A stretch of DNA of 64,000 bases, taken from NCBI GenBank assembly GCA_035693615.1, contig DASSGH010000154.1, positions 1 to 64,000 on the forward strand. Reading direction: 5' to 3'. Below are positions 36,135 through 44,829 of the stretch, piece after piece (the stretch's first letter is position 1; each line of letters starts with the position of its first letter). A program made the position numbers and the translations under genes. The notes below the pieces were generated by a model that had not been told where the DNA came from, searched no databases, and saw only the letters and a program-made list of their open reading frames with translations. The stretch comes from VAZQ01 sp035693615. Lineage in GTDB: Bacteria; Pseudomonadota; Alphaproteobacteria; Rhizobiales; Xanthobacteraceae.

Positions 36135-36186
36135 ACGGCGATCGTACTTTTGTCGAAGCGCCGCCTACACGGTCGACCTCGCGGCC

Positions 36187-37698
36187 TCAAGCGTCGCCCG
36201 GGACGTGGTCCGGTTTGGGGCGCAGTGCGAGCTGATAGAGCTTTGGCCCGAACAAAGCGAGCGCCGCGAGCGCAAGGATCGTGGCGGACAGCGGCCGCGT
36301 GAAGAACACCGTCCAATCGCCCGCCGATATCGTCATGGCCTGGCGGAAATTCTGTTCCGCGAGCGGCCCGAGAATCATGCCGATGATGACCGGAGCGACC
36401 GGGAAGTCGTAACGGCGCATCAGGTAGCCGGCGCCGCCGATGAGATAGAGCAGGATGAGATCGACCGGAGACTGGGTGATCCCATACGTGCCGATGGTGG
36501 CGAACACGAGGATGCCGGCATAGAGGAGCGGCGCCGGAATTTGCAGGAGCTTCACCCAGATCGCGATCAGCGGCAGGTTGAGCACGAGCAACATGACGTT
36601 GCCGATGAACAGCGAGGCGATCAGCCCCCAGACCAGCTGCGGCTGCGACTGCAGCAGCAATGGCCCGGGATTGATGCCGTAGCTCTGGAACGCGGACAGC
36701 ATGATTGCGGCGGTCGCCGACGTCGGCAGGCCGAGCGTGAGCATTGGCACCAGCACTCCGGCGGCCGACGCATTGTTGGCGGCTTCCGGGCCGGCAACGC
36801 CTTCGATCGCCCCTTTGCCGAACTCCTGCGGTTTCGCCGAGAGCTTCCTCTCGATGTAGTAGCTCAGGAACGTCGGGATTTCAGCGCCCCCCGCGGGCAT
36901 CGCCCCGATCGGAAAGCCTATGCCGGCGCCGCGCAGCCATGGTTTCCACGATCGCCTCCATTCCTCGGCGGTCATCCAGAGCGAGCCCGCCAACGGAATG
37001 ATCTCGTCCTTGCCCAGTCGGTAGCGCGAGGCGACGTAGAGCGTCTCGCCGACTGCGAACAGACCGACCGCGACAACAATGACGTTGATGCCGTCGAGTA
37101 ATTCCGCAAGCCCGAAGGTGAACCGCGCCTGGCCGGTCTGTAGGTCGACGCCGATCAAACCCAGCCAGATGCCGAAGAACAGCGTCGCGAGTCCCCGCAC
37201 CGCCGAGGAGCCGAGCACGGCCGACACCGTCACGAAGGCGAACACCATCAGCGAGAAATAGTCGGCCGGCCCGAACCTGAGCGCCCAATCCACCACTACC
37301 GGCGCCAGAAAGGTGATGCCGAGGGTGCCGATCGTGCCCGCCACGAACGAGCCGATGGCAGCCGTCGCGAGCGCCGCGCCGGCGCGGCCGTTGCGCGCCA
37401 TCTTGTTCCCCTCGAGCGCGGTGACGATGGTAGCGCTTTCGCCCGGCGTGTTGAGCAGGATCGAGGTGGTCGAGCCGCCATACATCGCGCCGTAGTAGAT
37501 GCCGGCGAACAGAATGAATGCGGCGGTCGATTCGACTTTGAAGGTGATGGGCAGTAGCAAGGCGATGGTCAGCGCCGGGCCGAGTCCGGGAAGGACGCCG
37601 ATCGCGGTTCCCAGCGTGGTGCCCACGAGGCACCACAGGAGATTCATCGGGGTGAGCGCGACCGCAAAGCCATTGAGAAGCTCTGAGAACGCATCCAT
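36187..37698 (-). CDS. tctA: TTT transporter large permease TctA (second system)
   Basis: A 503-residue permease with about 12 membrane helices and the motifs GVLPGLGPALTIALLLPITF near residue 36, SILLNTPGESATIVTALEG near 75, AMPAGGAEIPTFLSYYIERK mid-protein and PEAANNASAAG near 310. It is distinct in sequence from the first TctA, so the two systems probably import different acids. It is the last gene of a minus-strand run that begins with the FAD oxidoreductase or the CoA-transferase, and it starts 1 base after the tctB2 stop. Confidence 0.93.
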   Translation of the reverse strand: MDAFSELLNGFAVALTPMNLLWCLVGTTLGTAIGVLPGLGPALTIALLLPITFKVESTAAFILFAGIYYGAMYGGSTTSILLNTPGESATIVTALEGNKMARNGRAGAALATAAIGSFVAGTIGTLGITFLAPVVVDWALRFGPADYFSLMVFAFVTVSAVLGSSAVRGLATLFFGIWLGLIGVDLQTGQARFTFGLAELLDGINVIVVAVGLFAVGETLYVASRYRLGKDEIIPLAGSLWMTAEEWRRSWKPWLRGAGIGFPIGAMPAGGAEIPTFLSYYIERKLSAKPQEFGKGAIEGVAGPEAANNASAAGVLVPMLTLGLPTSATAAIMLSAFQSYGINPGPLLLQSQPQLVWGLIASLFIGNVMLLVLNLPLIAIWVKLLQIPAPLLYAGILVFATIGTYGITQSPVDLILLYLIGGAGYLMRRYDFPVAPVIIGMILGPLAEQNFRQAMTISAGDWTVFFTRPLSATILALAALALFGPKLYQLALRPKPDHVPGDA

Positions 37699-37699
37699 A

Positions 37700-38236
37700 T
37701 CAGCCGCCCTCCAGGCCGATCAGGCGCTCGATTGCACTCTCGACGAAACCCGAACCGATATTTATGCCGAGCGTCGTGACGAAACCGAAATAGGCGATGA
37801 GCGCGAAAGCCGCGCCGATCAGCGCATCGCGCAGGGTGTTGTTCGATCCGAACCCGCGTGCGACGCAGAAGAAGAGTATGGTCGAGGCGATGGTGAATCC
37901 CGCCGAACCGATCAAGGCAACGTTGAGAACGAGGCCGGCGACGACCCACAGCAGCGCAGATCGATCCGGCGTGAAGGCCTTCTCCTCTTCGGTCTGCCAT
38001 CCGCCTTGCCAAGCATCGATGAGGAGGAGAACGCCGAGCAGGCCCAGCGCAGCCGCCGTCATCATCGGGACGACGGTCGGCCCCACTTTCGCGTAGATCG
38101 GCGATACCGGAATCGACATGGTCTGCCAGAACGTGACGATCGCCAGTGCGACCACGCCGGCGCCGATGATCGCTTCACCGATGGCAGGCCGCGAGCGCGC
38201 GGTAGGACCTTCCGCAGAGCCGCCGGTCATTGTCAT
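37700..38236 (-). CDS. tctB: TTT transporter small permease TctB (second system)
   Basis: A 178-residue protein with four hydrophobic helices, starting MTMTGGSAEGP with a hydrophilic leader. Typical TctB text is IGAGVVALAIVTFWQTMSIP and YAKVGPTVVPMMTAAALGLLG. The ATG overlaps the tctC2 stop (ATGA). The much longer open frame to 38950 runs antisense-free through tctC2 in another frame and is rejected. Confidence 0.88.
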   Translation of the reverse strand: MTMTGGSAEGPTARSRPAIGEAIIGAGVVALAIVTFWQTMSIPVSPIYAKVGPTVVPMMTAAALGLLGVLLLIDAWQGGWQTEEEKAFTPDRSALLWVVAGLVLNVALIGSAGFTIASTILFFCVARGFGSNNTLRDALIGAAFALIAYFGFVTTLGINIGSGFVESAIERLIGLEGG

Positions 38237-39216
38237 GCGAGCCCGAGCTCTTTGAGAATGCCTTCGATCCGCGCCGTCTCGGCGTCGAGGAAAGCTTTGT
38301 AGTCGTCGCCGAACAGCGCAATTGGCGTCCACTCGCGCGTCTTGCACGCCTCGGCCCATTGCGGACTCGCTGTCATCTTCTCCATCAGCGCGATCATCGC
38401 CTTGCGCTGCGCGTCGCTGACCGCGGGCGGGGCGAACACGCCTCGCCAATTGAACAGCTCCACGTCGATGCCTTCTTCTTTCAGCGTCGGCGCCGCGATG
38501 TCCTCCTGACGCTTGTCCGAAGAGATCGCGAGCACGCGCAGTTTCCCGGCCTTCACTTGTTCGGCAAACTCGCCATAGCCCGAAATCCCGGCCGCCACCT
38601 GGTTGCCGAGCAGCGCGGCGGTCGCCGGCCCTCCGCCGGCAAAGGCGACGTAGCTGACCTTGCTGGGCGGCACGCCGAGCGCCTTGGCGATCATGCCGAC
38701 GAGGATGTGGTCGGAGCCGCCGGCCGAGCCGCCGGCGACCGGCACCTTGGACGGGTCGGCTTTGAGCGCCGCTGCGAAATCTTTGGCGGTGGCGAAGGGC
38801 GATTGCGCCGGAACGACCAGCGCCAGAAACTCGCCGGTGAGCCGCGCAATCGGCGTTGCCTGCGCCAGCCGCATCGGGCTCTTGTTGGCGATGATCGCGC
38901 CGACCATCACCATGCCCGCCACCATGAGCGCGTTGCCTTGCCCTTTCCACTGGTTCAGGAATTGCGGAAGCCCGACCGCGCCGCCCGCGCCGCCGACATT
39001 TGTGATCTGCACGCCCTTTACGGCGGCGGTTGCGCGCAGCACTTGTTCGATCGTGCGTGCGGTTTGGTCCCAGCCGCCGCCGGGCGCCGCGGGCACGAAT
39101 ATCTTGAGCAGATCGACCATTTGTGCGTTCGCGGCGCTGATCGCCGCGAGCGACGGCGGCCAGGCCGTGGCAGGAAAAAGCGCGGCGTTACGCAGAAGAT
39201 CGCGACGGCTGAACAT
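38233..39216 (-). CDS. tctC: TTT-type periplasmic binding protein TctC (second system)
   Basis: A 327-residue Bug-type protein with a twin-arginine signal (FSRRDLLRNAALFPAT), then VDLLKIFVPAAPGGGWDQTAR, ITNVGGAGGAVGLPQF, VAGGSAGGSDHILVGMIA and LKEEGIDVELFNWRGV, as expected for TctC of tricarboxylate type. AAGGAAA precedes the ATG at 39216. It follows the citryl-CoA-lyase-like gene by 87 bases on the same strand, which ties uptake to that metabolic pair. Confidence 0.92.
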   Translation of the reverse strand: MFSRRDLLRNAALFPATAWPPSLAAISAANAQMVDLLKIFVPAAPGGGWDQTARTIEQVLRATAAVKGVQITNVGGAGGAVGLPQFLNQWKGQGNALMVAGMVMVGAIIANKSPMRLAQATPIARLTGEFLALVVPAQSPFATAKDFAAALKADPSKVPVAGGSAGGSDHILVGMIAKALGVPPSKVSYVAFAGGGPATAALLGNQVAAGISGYGEFAEQVKAGKLRVLAISSDKRQEDIAAPTLKEEGIDVELFNWRGVFAPPAVSDAQRKAMIALMEKMTASPQWAEACKTREWTPIALFGDDYKAFLDAETARIEGILKELGLA

Positions 39217-39303
39217 GACGTTTCCTTCCGATGGAAGCATGGGGCGCGCTGCGGCGCCTTGCCCCGCCGCTTGCGAACCCACGAGAACAGCTCGAAACCG
39301 AGT

Positions 39304-40140
39304 TCATGGCCGAGCAAGCGTACGCGCGGGGATGCCAGTATAGGTCCAAATCAGGTGCCGCGGGATGGGCCCTTTATTGCGCACGCCTGATTGCATTTCT
39401 TCAAAGGCGTGCGCCAAGGCGCCGACCGACCGGGACAGCACGAAGAGCCCGCGGCAGAGCGGCGGCGGGAAACCGAGTTCGGCGAAAATCACGGCGGTGG
39501 CGCCATCGATGTTCATCGGCACGGGCCGCCGCTTCTGCGCCGCAAGCTCCGCCTCCACCGCGCGGCCGATCGCGGCAAAGCGTCCGCTCACCGCGCCGGC
39601 GGCAGCGGCGGCGTCCACCAGCGCGAGCAGCCGCGGCGCACGCGGATCGCGAGGGTGAAAACGATGGCCGAAGCCGGGAATGTAGCGGGTACCTGCCTCC
39701 ACGAGCGCGTTGATTTCAGCCCTGACCGCGTGCGCGAGCTGGCCATCGCCGTTCGCGCCGGCGTCCAGACGCGCGGCGATGGCATTATAAAGCGTGACGC
39801 ATTGCTCGCCGGCCCCGCCATGCACGTCGCCCAGCATATTGATGGCGCAGGCGATCGCATTGTTGATGCCGACGCCGCAGCTGATCGCCATTCTCGCGGC
39901 CGCGATCGAGGGCGCCTGCGGCCCGTGATCCACCGCCGACACCAGCGCGGCTTCCAGCAGCTTGGCCGCAGCCGGGTCGGGCAGTTCGCCGCGCGTCATC
40001 AGATAGACCATCTCGGCAAACCCAACGCGGCCGATCAGCTCCTCGACGGCGTAGCCGCGATAGCGGATCATTCCGGGTTTCATGTCGATGATCGATGTCG
40101 ACCACCAATTCTCCGGCGTCTCAGGGATGCTGCTGCTCAT
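39304..40140 (-). CDS. Citryl-CoA lyase-like protein (short citrate-synthase fold)
   Basis: A 278-residue protein of the citrate synthase superfamily, about two-thirds normal citrate-synthase length, as in citryl-CoA lyases. Catalytic-type residues are visible: His in GDVHGGAGEQ near 108, His in IPGFGHRFHPRDPR near 162, and Asp in NIDGATAVIFAELGFPP near 220. Lyases of this type split citryl-CoA (or a homologue) into acetyl-CoA and an oxo acid. The start overlaps the CoA-transferase stop (ATGA), so the two are coupled. A role with imported citrate-like acids is inference from context. Confidence 0.8.
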   Translation of the reverse strand: MSSSIPETPENWWSTSIIDMKPGMIRYRGYAVEELIGRVGFAEMVYLMTRGELPDPAAAKLLEAALVSAVDHGPQAPSIAAARMAISCGVGINNAIACAINMLGDVHGGAGEQCVTLYNAIAARLDAGANGDGQLAHAVRAEINALVEAGTRYIPGFGHRFHPRDPRAPRLLALVDAAAAAGAVSGRFAAIGRAVEAELAAQKRRPVPMNIDGATAVIFAELGFPPPLCRGLFVLSRSVGALAHAFEEMQSGVRNKGPIPRHLIWTYTGIPARTLARP

Positions 40141-41339
40141 ATCGCACCTTCGCGCGCGAGTTCATCGATGTCGTGCGTGCCAAATCCCAGCTCGCGCAGG
40201 AGATCCTCCGTATCGGCCCCGAGCGCCGGCGGCGGTGAGGATGGCTGTGGATCGCCGCTCGCCAAACGGAAACCCGATCGCACGACGCGAATGGGATGGT
40301 CGACTTCCGGAACGGATGCGAAGGTCTTGAGCAGTCCTCGCTCGAGAACCTGCGGATGCTCGAGGACGGCGGGCACGTCGAGAACTTCGCCGGCGGGCAC
40401 TCCGTTCTTGTTGAGCAGGGCCGACCATTGCTGCGCCGATCGCGCTGCGAGCGCTCGCTCGATCTCGGCATGGAGCTCGAAGCGGCGGCGCTTGCGATCC
40501 TCGCGGTCGCGAAAGCGTGGGTCGTCGACAAGCTCCTCGCGGCCGATCGAGCGGCATAGCGTCTCGAACTGCTCCTGCTTGTTGGCGGCGATGTTCAAGA
40601 GTCCATCGCCGGTTCGAAACGTGCCGGAGGGGCTTGCCGTGATGTTTTCGTTTCCCATGGGCTGTGGCTTTACGCCGGCGATCAGCCAATTGGAGACCGC
40701 CCAGCCCATGGCCACGAGGGAAGCTTCCAGCATCGACACGTCGATGAACTCGCCCTGTCCCGTGCGCTCGCGTCGCACGAGCGCGGCGGCGATGGCGAAC
40801 GCGGCGGTCATGCCGCCCATCGTATCGGCGACCGGGTAGCCCACCCGCAACGGCGCGGATTGCGCGTCTCCGGTGACGCTCATGACCCCGCAAAGCCCCT
40901 GGATGATCTGGTCATAGGCGGGATTGAACTTGAGCGGCCCGTCCTGGCCGAAGCCGGAAATCGCGCAATAGATGATGTCGGCCTTGGCGGCTTTGAGCGC
41001 GGCGTAGCCGAGGCCCAGCCGCTCCATCACACCGGGACGAAAGTTTTCGACGACGACGTCCGCCGTCGCGACCAGCCGGGCGAAGGCGGCGCGGCCCTTT
41101 GGCACCTTCAAATTCAGCGTGATCGAACGCTTCCCCGCGTTTTGCGCCAGGAAGGAGGCGCCCATGCCGCGCCTATTGAGCTCGGGATCGGCGCCGAGCT
41201 GGCGCGCCAGGTCGCCGCTGCCGGGCACCTCGACTTTGATCACCTCGGCGCCCAATTGCGCGAGCTGATAGCAGCAGAACGGGCCAGCCAGCACGTTGGT
41301 CAGATCAAGCACCCGCGTCCCCGCGAGAAGACCCGGCAT
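40137..41339 (-). CDS. Class III CoA-transferase (CaiB/BaiF/Frc family)
   Basis: A 400-residue CoA-transferase that moves CoA between carboxylic acids. Family features: LLAGTRVLDLTNVLAGPFC at the start, GAEVIKVE.PGSGD, KRSITLNLK, DVVVENFRPGVMERLGLGY, and the catalytic Asp in FNPAYDQIIQGL near residue 155. It is coupled by an ATGA overlap to the lyase-like gene. The pair would first make an acyl-CoA from an imported acid, then cleave it. Acceptor and donor acids are not readable from the sequence. Confidence 0.9.
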   Translation of the reverse strand: MPGLLAGTRVLDLTNVLAGPFCCYQLAQLGAEVIKVEVPGSGDLARQLGADPELNRRGMGASFLAQNAGKRSITLNLKVPKGRAAFARLVATADVVVENFRPGVMERLGLGYAALKAAKADIIYCAISGFGQDGPLKFNPAYDQIIQGLCGVMSVTGDAQSAPLRVGYPVADTMGGMTAAFAIAAALVRRERTGQGEFIDVSMLEASLVAMGWAVSNWLIAGVKPQPMGNENITASPSGTFRTGDGLLNIAANKQEQFETLCRSIGREELVDDPRFRDREDRKRRRFELHAEIERALAARSAQQWSALLNKNGVPAGEVLDVPAVLEHPQVLERGLLKTFASVPEVDHPIRVVRSGFRLASGDPQPSSPPPALGADTEDLLRELGFGTHDIDELAREGAI

Positions 41340-41469
41340 CTCCGGCCTCGTTCTGAACGACGAAATTCTGTCCTGTATAGCAGAACGTTCTTCAAGGACC
41401 AGGAGCGCCGCGGCGCACGCGTCGGCTGCGGGGCATGCTTCCGGCGAGCGACTGAGCGACCGGGCGGGA

Positions 41470-43086
41470 TCAGCGGGAAAGCCGGAAACGCTGGCGCTGG
41501 TCGGCGATGATCGCGCAAGCGGCGTTATGGCCCGGGGCGCCGGTCACGCCGCCGCCGGGGTGAGCGCCCGATCCGCAGTGGTAAAGCCCTTTCAGCGGCC
41601 CGCGATAATCGGCATAGCCGAGCGCAGGGCGGGCCCAAAACAGTTGATCGAGCGTCAAGGCGCCGTGGAAAATGTCTCCGCCGGTGAGCCCGAACACCTG
41701 CTCCAGGTCGAACGGGCTCAACGATTGGCGGCCGATGACGCTCGCTTTGAAACCCGGTGCATATTGGTCGACCGTTTCGATCATGAGATCGGCGACCTGC
41801 TCCCGGTGCGCGCTCCAGGCTCGGCCGTCCGGCAACTGCGGCGCCACGTGCTGGCAGAACAAGCTTGCGACGTGCGCCCCCGCTGGAGCGAGCGTGTCGT
41901 CGAGAGTCGATGGGATCACCAGCTCGATGATGGGCGCGCGGCTCCATCCCGAGGTACGCGCGTCGCAATAGGCACGATCCATATAGGCGAGGCTCGGCCC
42001 GAGAATGATTCCGGCGGTGTGATGGTCGGCGCAATCGCGTCCCGGCAGCGCCGTGAAGCTCGGCAGCTGCGAGAGCGCGACGTTGATGCGGAAGGTTGCT
42101 GAGGCGCAACGCCATGCCCGCATGCGGCGAAGGAAACCCGGCTCGAGCGCGCCCGGCGGGATCATCGCGGTATAAAGAAGTTTGGGATTGACGTTGGCGG
42201 CGACCGCCGCGGCGCGGACCACCTGGCCGTTCCCCAGCACGACGCCGGCGGTCCTGCCCTTCTCGATCAAAACCTCGCGAACGGAAGCCTCGGTCGCGAT
42301 TTCCACGCCTTGCGCTGCGGCCGAGTGCGCCATCGCTTGCGTGATCGCGCCCATGCCCCCGATCGCATGCCCCCAGAGGCGCTTTTTGCCGTTCACCTCA
42401 CCGAAGGCGTGATGCAGGAGAACGTAGGCGCTACCGGGCGTGTACGGGCTTGCGTAATTTCCGACGATGGCGTCGAAGCCGAGCCAGGCCTTCACCAGTT
42501 CGCCCTCGAACCAGCCGTCGAGATAATCGCCAGCCGATTTCGTCATGAGATCGAATAGCGTCTGCAGATTGTCCGGGGGGAGGTGTCGCAGGCGGTTGCC
42601 CAGGCGTCCAGCCTTGACCAACTCACCAAGGCTCGCAAGTTTTGCGCCCCGCGTGAGGTTTGGCGGCGCCTGCAGGACCAAATCGCGCAGCAGATCGGCG
42701 CTGCTGTCGAGCTCACGCGTGAAGGCGGCATATCGTTCGGCGTCGCTGGCGCTGAACTTCGCGGTATTGCTCTCGGTACGGCCCTGCGCCGCGAGCAGGT
42801 AGGCCCCGTCCAACGTCGGAAGAAAGTTTTGCGCTCGGCGCTCGACGATTTTGAGGCCGTGATCGAAAAGGCGGAGATCGGCGATGATCTTCGAATTCAA
42901 TAAACTCACGGCGTACGCGGCGACCGAGTTTCGGAAACCGGGATGAAACTCTTCCGTCACCGCCGCGCCGCCCACGATCGCTCGGCGTTCGAGCACCTTG
43001 ACTTTCAGACCGGCCATAGCGAGGTAGGCGGCGCAAGTCAGTCCGTTGTGACCTGCACCGATGATGACGACGTCGTACGGCTGCAT
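41470..43086 (-). CDS. FAD-dependent NAD(P)/phytoene-dehydrogenase-like oxidoreductase (PYROXD2-like)
   Basis: A 538-residue flavoprotein. The N-terminal dinucleotide motif DVVIIGAGHNGLTCAAYLAMAG is followed by VKVLERRAIVGGAAVTEE. The C-terminal FAD motif reads GLYHCGSGAHPGGGVTGAPGHNAA. It belongs to the CrtI-like amine oxidase/phytoene desaturase superfamily and resembles PYROXD2-type proteins of unknown substrate. No carotenoid synthase gene is adjacent, so a carotenoid role is unlikely. It starts the minus-strand run leading to the CoA-transferase, 130 bases on. Confidence 0.85.
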   Translation of the reverse strand: MQPYDVVIIGAGHNGLTCAAYLAMAGLKVKVLERRAIVGGAAVTEEFHPGFRNSVAAYAVSLLNSKIIADLRLFDHGLKIVERRAQNFLPTLDGAYLLAAQGRTESNTAKFSASDAERYAAFTRELDSSADLLRDLVLQAPPNLTRGAKLASLGELVKAGRLGNRLRHLPPDNLQTLFDLMTKSAGDYLDGWFEGELVKAWLGFDAIVGNYASPYTPGSAYVLLHHAFGEVNGKKRLWGHAIGGMGAITQAMAHSAAAQGVEIATEASVREVLIEKGRTAGVVLGNGQVVRAAAVAANVNPKLLYTAMIPPGALEPGFLRRMRAWRCASATFRINVALSQLPSFTALPGRDCADHHTAGIILGPSLAYMDRAYCDARTSGWSRAPIIELVIPSTLDDTLAPAGAHVASLFCQHVAPQLPDGRAWSAHREQVADLMIETVDQYAPGFKASVIGRQSLSPFDLEQVFGLTGGDIFHGALTLDQLFWARPALGYADYRGPLKGLYHCGSGAHPGGGVTGAPGHNAACAIIADQRQRFRLSR

Positions 43087-43292
43087 CGAGGAGCGCTAGC
43101 TGAAGAAACGATTGCGTGGAGCGGAATGGGCGATGGGTCGCCTTGCTCCACGATTTCCCGGTATGCTCGTGCGAACGGAACCGATTCGAATCTCACCCCT
43201 TGCTGCAGTCCTGCGCTCGGATCGTCGGGATCGAGCGCGGCGATGCTGATCCGCTTGGCAACCGATCGGCATCGGGGAATATATATAATCGC

Positions 43293-43757
43293 ATGCCCGC
43301 AAGACTGTCACCGTCACGCCATCTCCGGATCGGCCGATCCAAAGCTGGGCTGGGTCTCTTCGCCCGCGTCCCCATCAAGAAGGGACAATTCATCGTTCGC
43401 TACAGTGGCCGCAAGATTACGACCGAAGTCGCCGACCAGCTCGATACTCGCTACCTTTTCGAAGTCAACAGCCGCTGGACCATCGATGGCTCGAGCCGCA
43501 GAAACCGGGGGCGCTACATCAACCATTCCTGCCGGCCCAACGCCGAGGTTTATTTCGTCAAACACGCGATCAAGATCCGGGCGATCAAAAACATCAAGCC
43601 TGGTGACGAGATCACCTATCACTACGGCCGCGATTATTTCGATTCATTCATCAAAGACGTCGGTTGCAAGTGCAGGGCCTGCGCCAAGAAGCGTGCCGAA
43701 AAACGTGCCGAGATGCGCGCGCGCAGAGCGAGGCGGAAGGCAAGGCGCCACCGCTGA
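43293..43757 (+). CDS. SET-domain protein-lysine methyltransferase
   Basis: A 154-residue protein that is almost entirely a SET domain. The signatures are KAGLGLFARVPIKKGQFIVRYSG near residue 18, RYLFEVNSRWTIDGS, the substrate and cofactor motif YINHSCRPNAE near 72, and DEITYHYG near 107; a Cys-rich post-SET-like CKCRACAKK follows. The tail (about residues 133-154) is strongly basic, almost only Arg, Lys, Ala, and could bind nucleic acid. SET proteins methylate lysines using SAM; targets in bacteria are little known. No good ribosome site is seen, so a weakly expressed or leaderless start is possible. Confidence 0.88.
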   Translation: MPARLSPSRHLRIGRSKAGLGLFARVPIKKGQFIVRYSGRKITTEVADQLDTRYLFEVNSRWTIDGSSRRNRGRYINHSCRPNAEVYFVKHAIKIRAIKNIKPGDEITYHYGRDYFDSFIKDVGCKCRACAKKRAEKRAEMRARRARRKARRHR

Positions 43758-44037
43758 TTAGGCCTCAAGGTTCGCAGCCACTTGGGGGACTGCCGCGCAC
43801 GTCCTGATACGGGTTGCAAAATTTGAACCCTCGATCGATTGGCTGGCGCGCCTTCCCCTCGATCGCCCTAAGCAGTAGAAATGATCGCGTGAACTTGCGC
43901 TCACGGAGATGTGAGCCGACCGGCGCCGCCGCTCTTGCCGCGACACGGCAGGCTGGCGATGCGGTACAGATTGCTGTTGTGAATTCCGCTGCACCAACCG
44001 AGCACCGCTTGGCGTATCGCGAGGGATGGGAGTGGTC

Positions 44038-44829
44038 ATGCGCAGCGCCGTCCTCGACCTCAGCAGTGCCAAAGTCCCTGCCTGCGGGATCGCCGCGATG
44101 GCCAAGGCATCCGTGCCGGGACGCACCAAGACGCGGTTGGTTCCGCCCCTGACCTTCGAGCAAGCGGCGCAATGCAACACGGCATTCGTGCGCGATATTG
44201 CCGAGAACATCCTCGCCGCCGCGACTGAAACCTCGGTCGCCGGTTACATCGCCTACGGACCCACTGATGCGCAGCCGTTCTTTCAGGCCAATTTGCCGCC
44301 GGACATCGCGCTGATCGAAGCTTCCCATCCGTCGTTAGGGGAATGCCTCGACCATACCATTGCGCATCTGTTCGAACGCGGCCATCGCGCCGCAGTGGTC
44401 GTCAACTCCGACAGCCCGACGCTGCCCACCTCGCTCTTGCTCGAAGCGGCTGAGGTGCTTGCGCAGCCGGGCAACCGAGCGGTACTCGGCCCAGCCCTTG
44501 ACGGCGGCTATTACCTGCTCGGGGTCAAGGCACGACATCGCCGGTTGTTCGAGGACATCGCCTGGAGCACGCAACACGTCACACGGCAAACGCAAGAGCG
44601 CGCCGCCGAATTGCGTCTGCCCATGCATATTCTGCCCACGTGGTACGACGTCGACGATGTCTCGGCATTGAAAATGCTCGTGGCAGAATTGTTCGAGGGT
44701 CAGTCGTTGGCTGCGGGCCTTCGTCCCGCGTCGCCGCGGCATACGCGGGCGCTGTTGCAATCGTTGCTCGAGAGTTCGCAACTCAAGGATCGGTTCGCCC
44801 TCGACGCGTTCCGTGGGGCTGCCGAGTGA
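44038..44829 (+). CDS. TIGR04282/DUF2064-type glycosyltransferase
   Basis: A 263-residue GT-A fold protein of the DUF2064 / TIGR04282 group, annotated elsewhere as arsenosugar-type glycosyltransferase. The nucleotide-binding start AMAKASVPGRTKTRLVPPLT lies near residue 19, the metal-binding segment VVVNSDSPTLPTSLL near 123, and GPALDGGYYLLGVKARH near 148. The ATG at 44038 has GAGGGATGGGAG upstream; an ATG at 44026 is the alternative. Its stop overlaps the next gene (GTGA). The upstream 280 bases (43758-44037) show no gene. No arsenic genes are present, so the true acceptor is unknown. Confidence 0.82.
   Translation: MRSAVLDLSSAKVPACGIAAMAKASVPGRTKTRLVPPLTFEQAAQCNTAFVRDIAENILAAATETSVAGYIAYGPTDAQPFFQANLPPDIALIEASHPSLGECLDHTIAHLFERGHRAAVVVNSDSPTLPTSLLLEAAEVLAQPGNRAVLGPALDGGYYLLGVKARHRRLFEDIAWSTQHVTRQTQERAAELRLPMHILPTWYDVDDVSALKMLVAELFEGQSLAAGLRPASPRHTRALLQSLLESSQLKDRFALDAFRGAAE

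Noticed and set aside
37700..38950. 416-residue frame containing TctB
   Set aside because: The upstream part is tctC2 read in the wrong frame; the ATGA junction marks the real TctB start.
43255..43292. Promoter TTGGCA ... TATAAT before the SET gene
   Set aside because: The two hexamers are 23 bases apart, too far, and the -10 box almost touches the ATG; not reported as a promoter.
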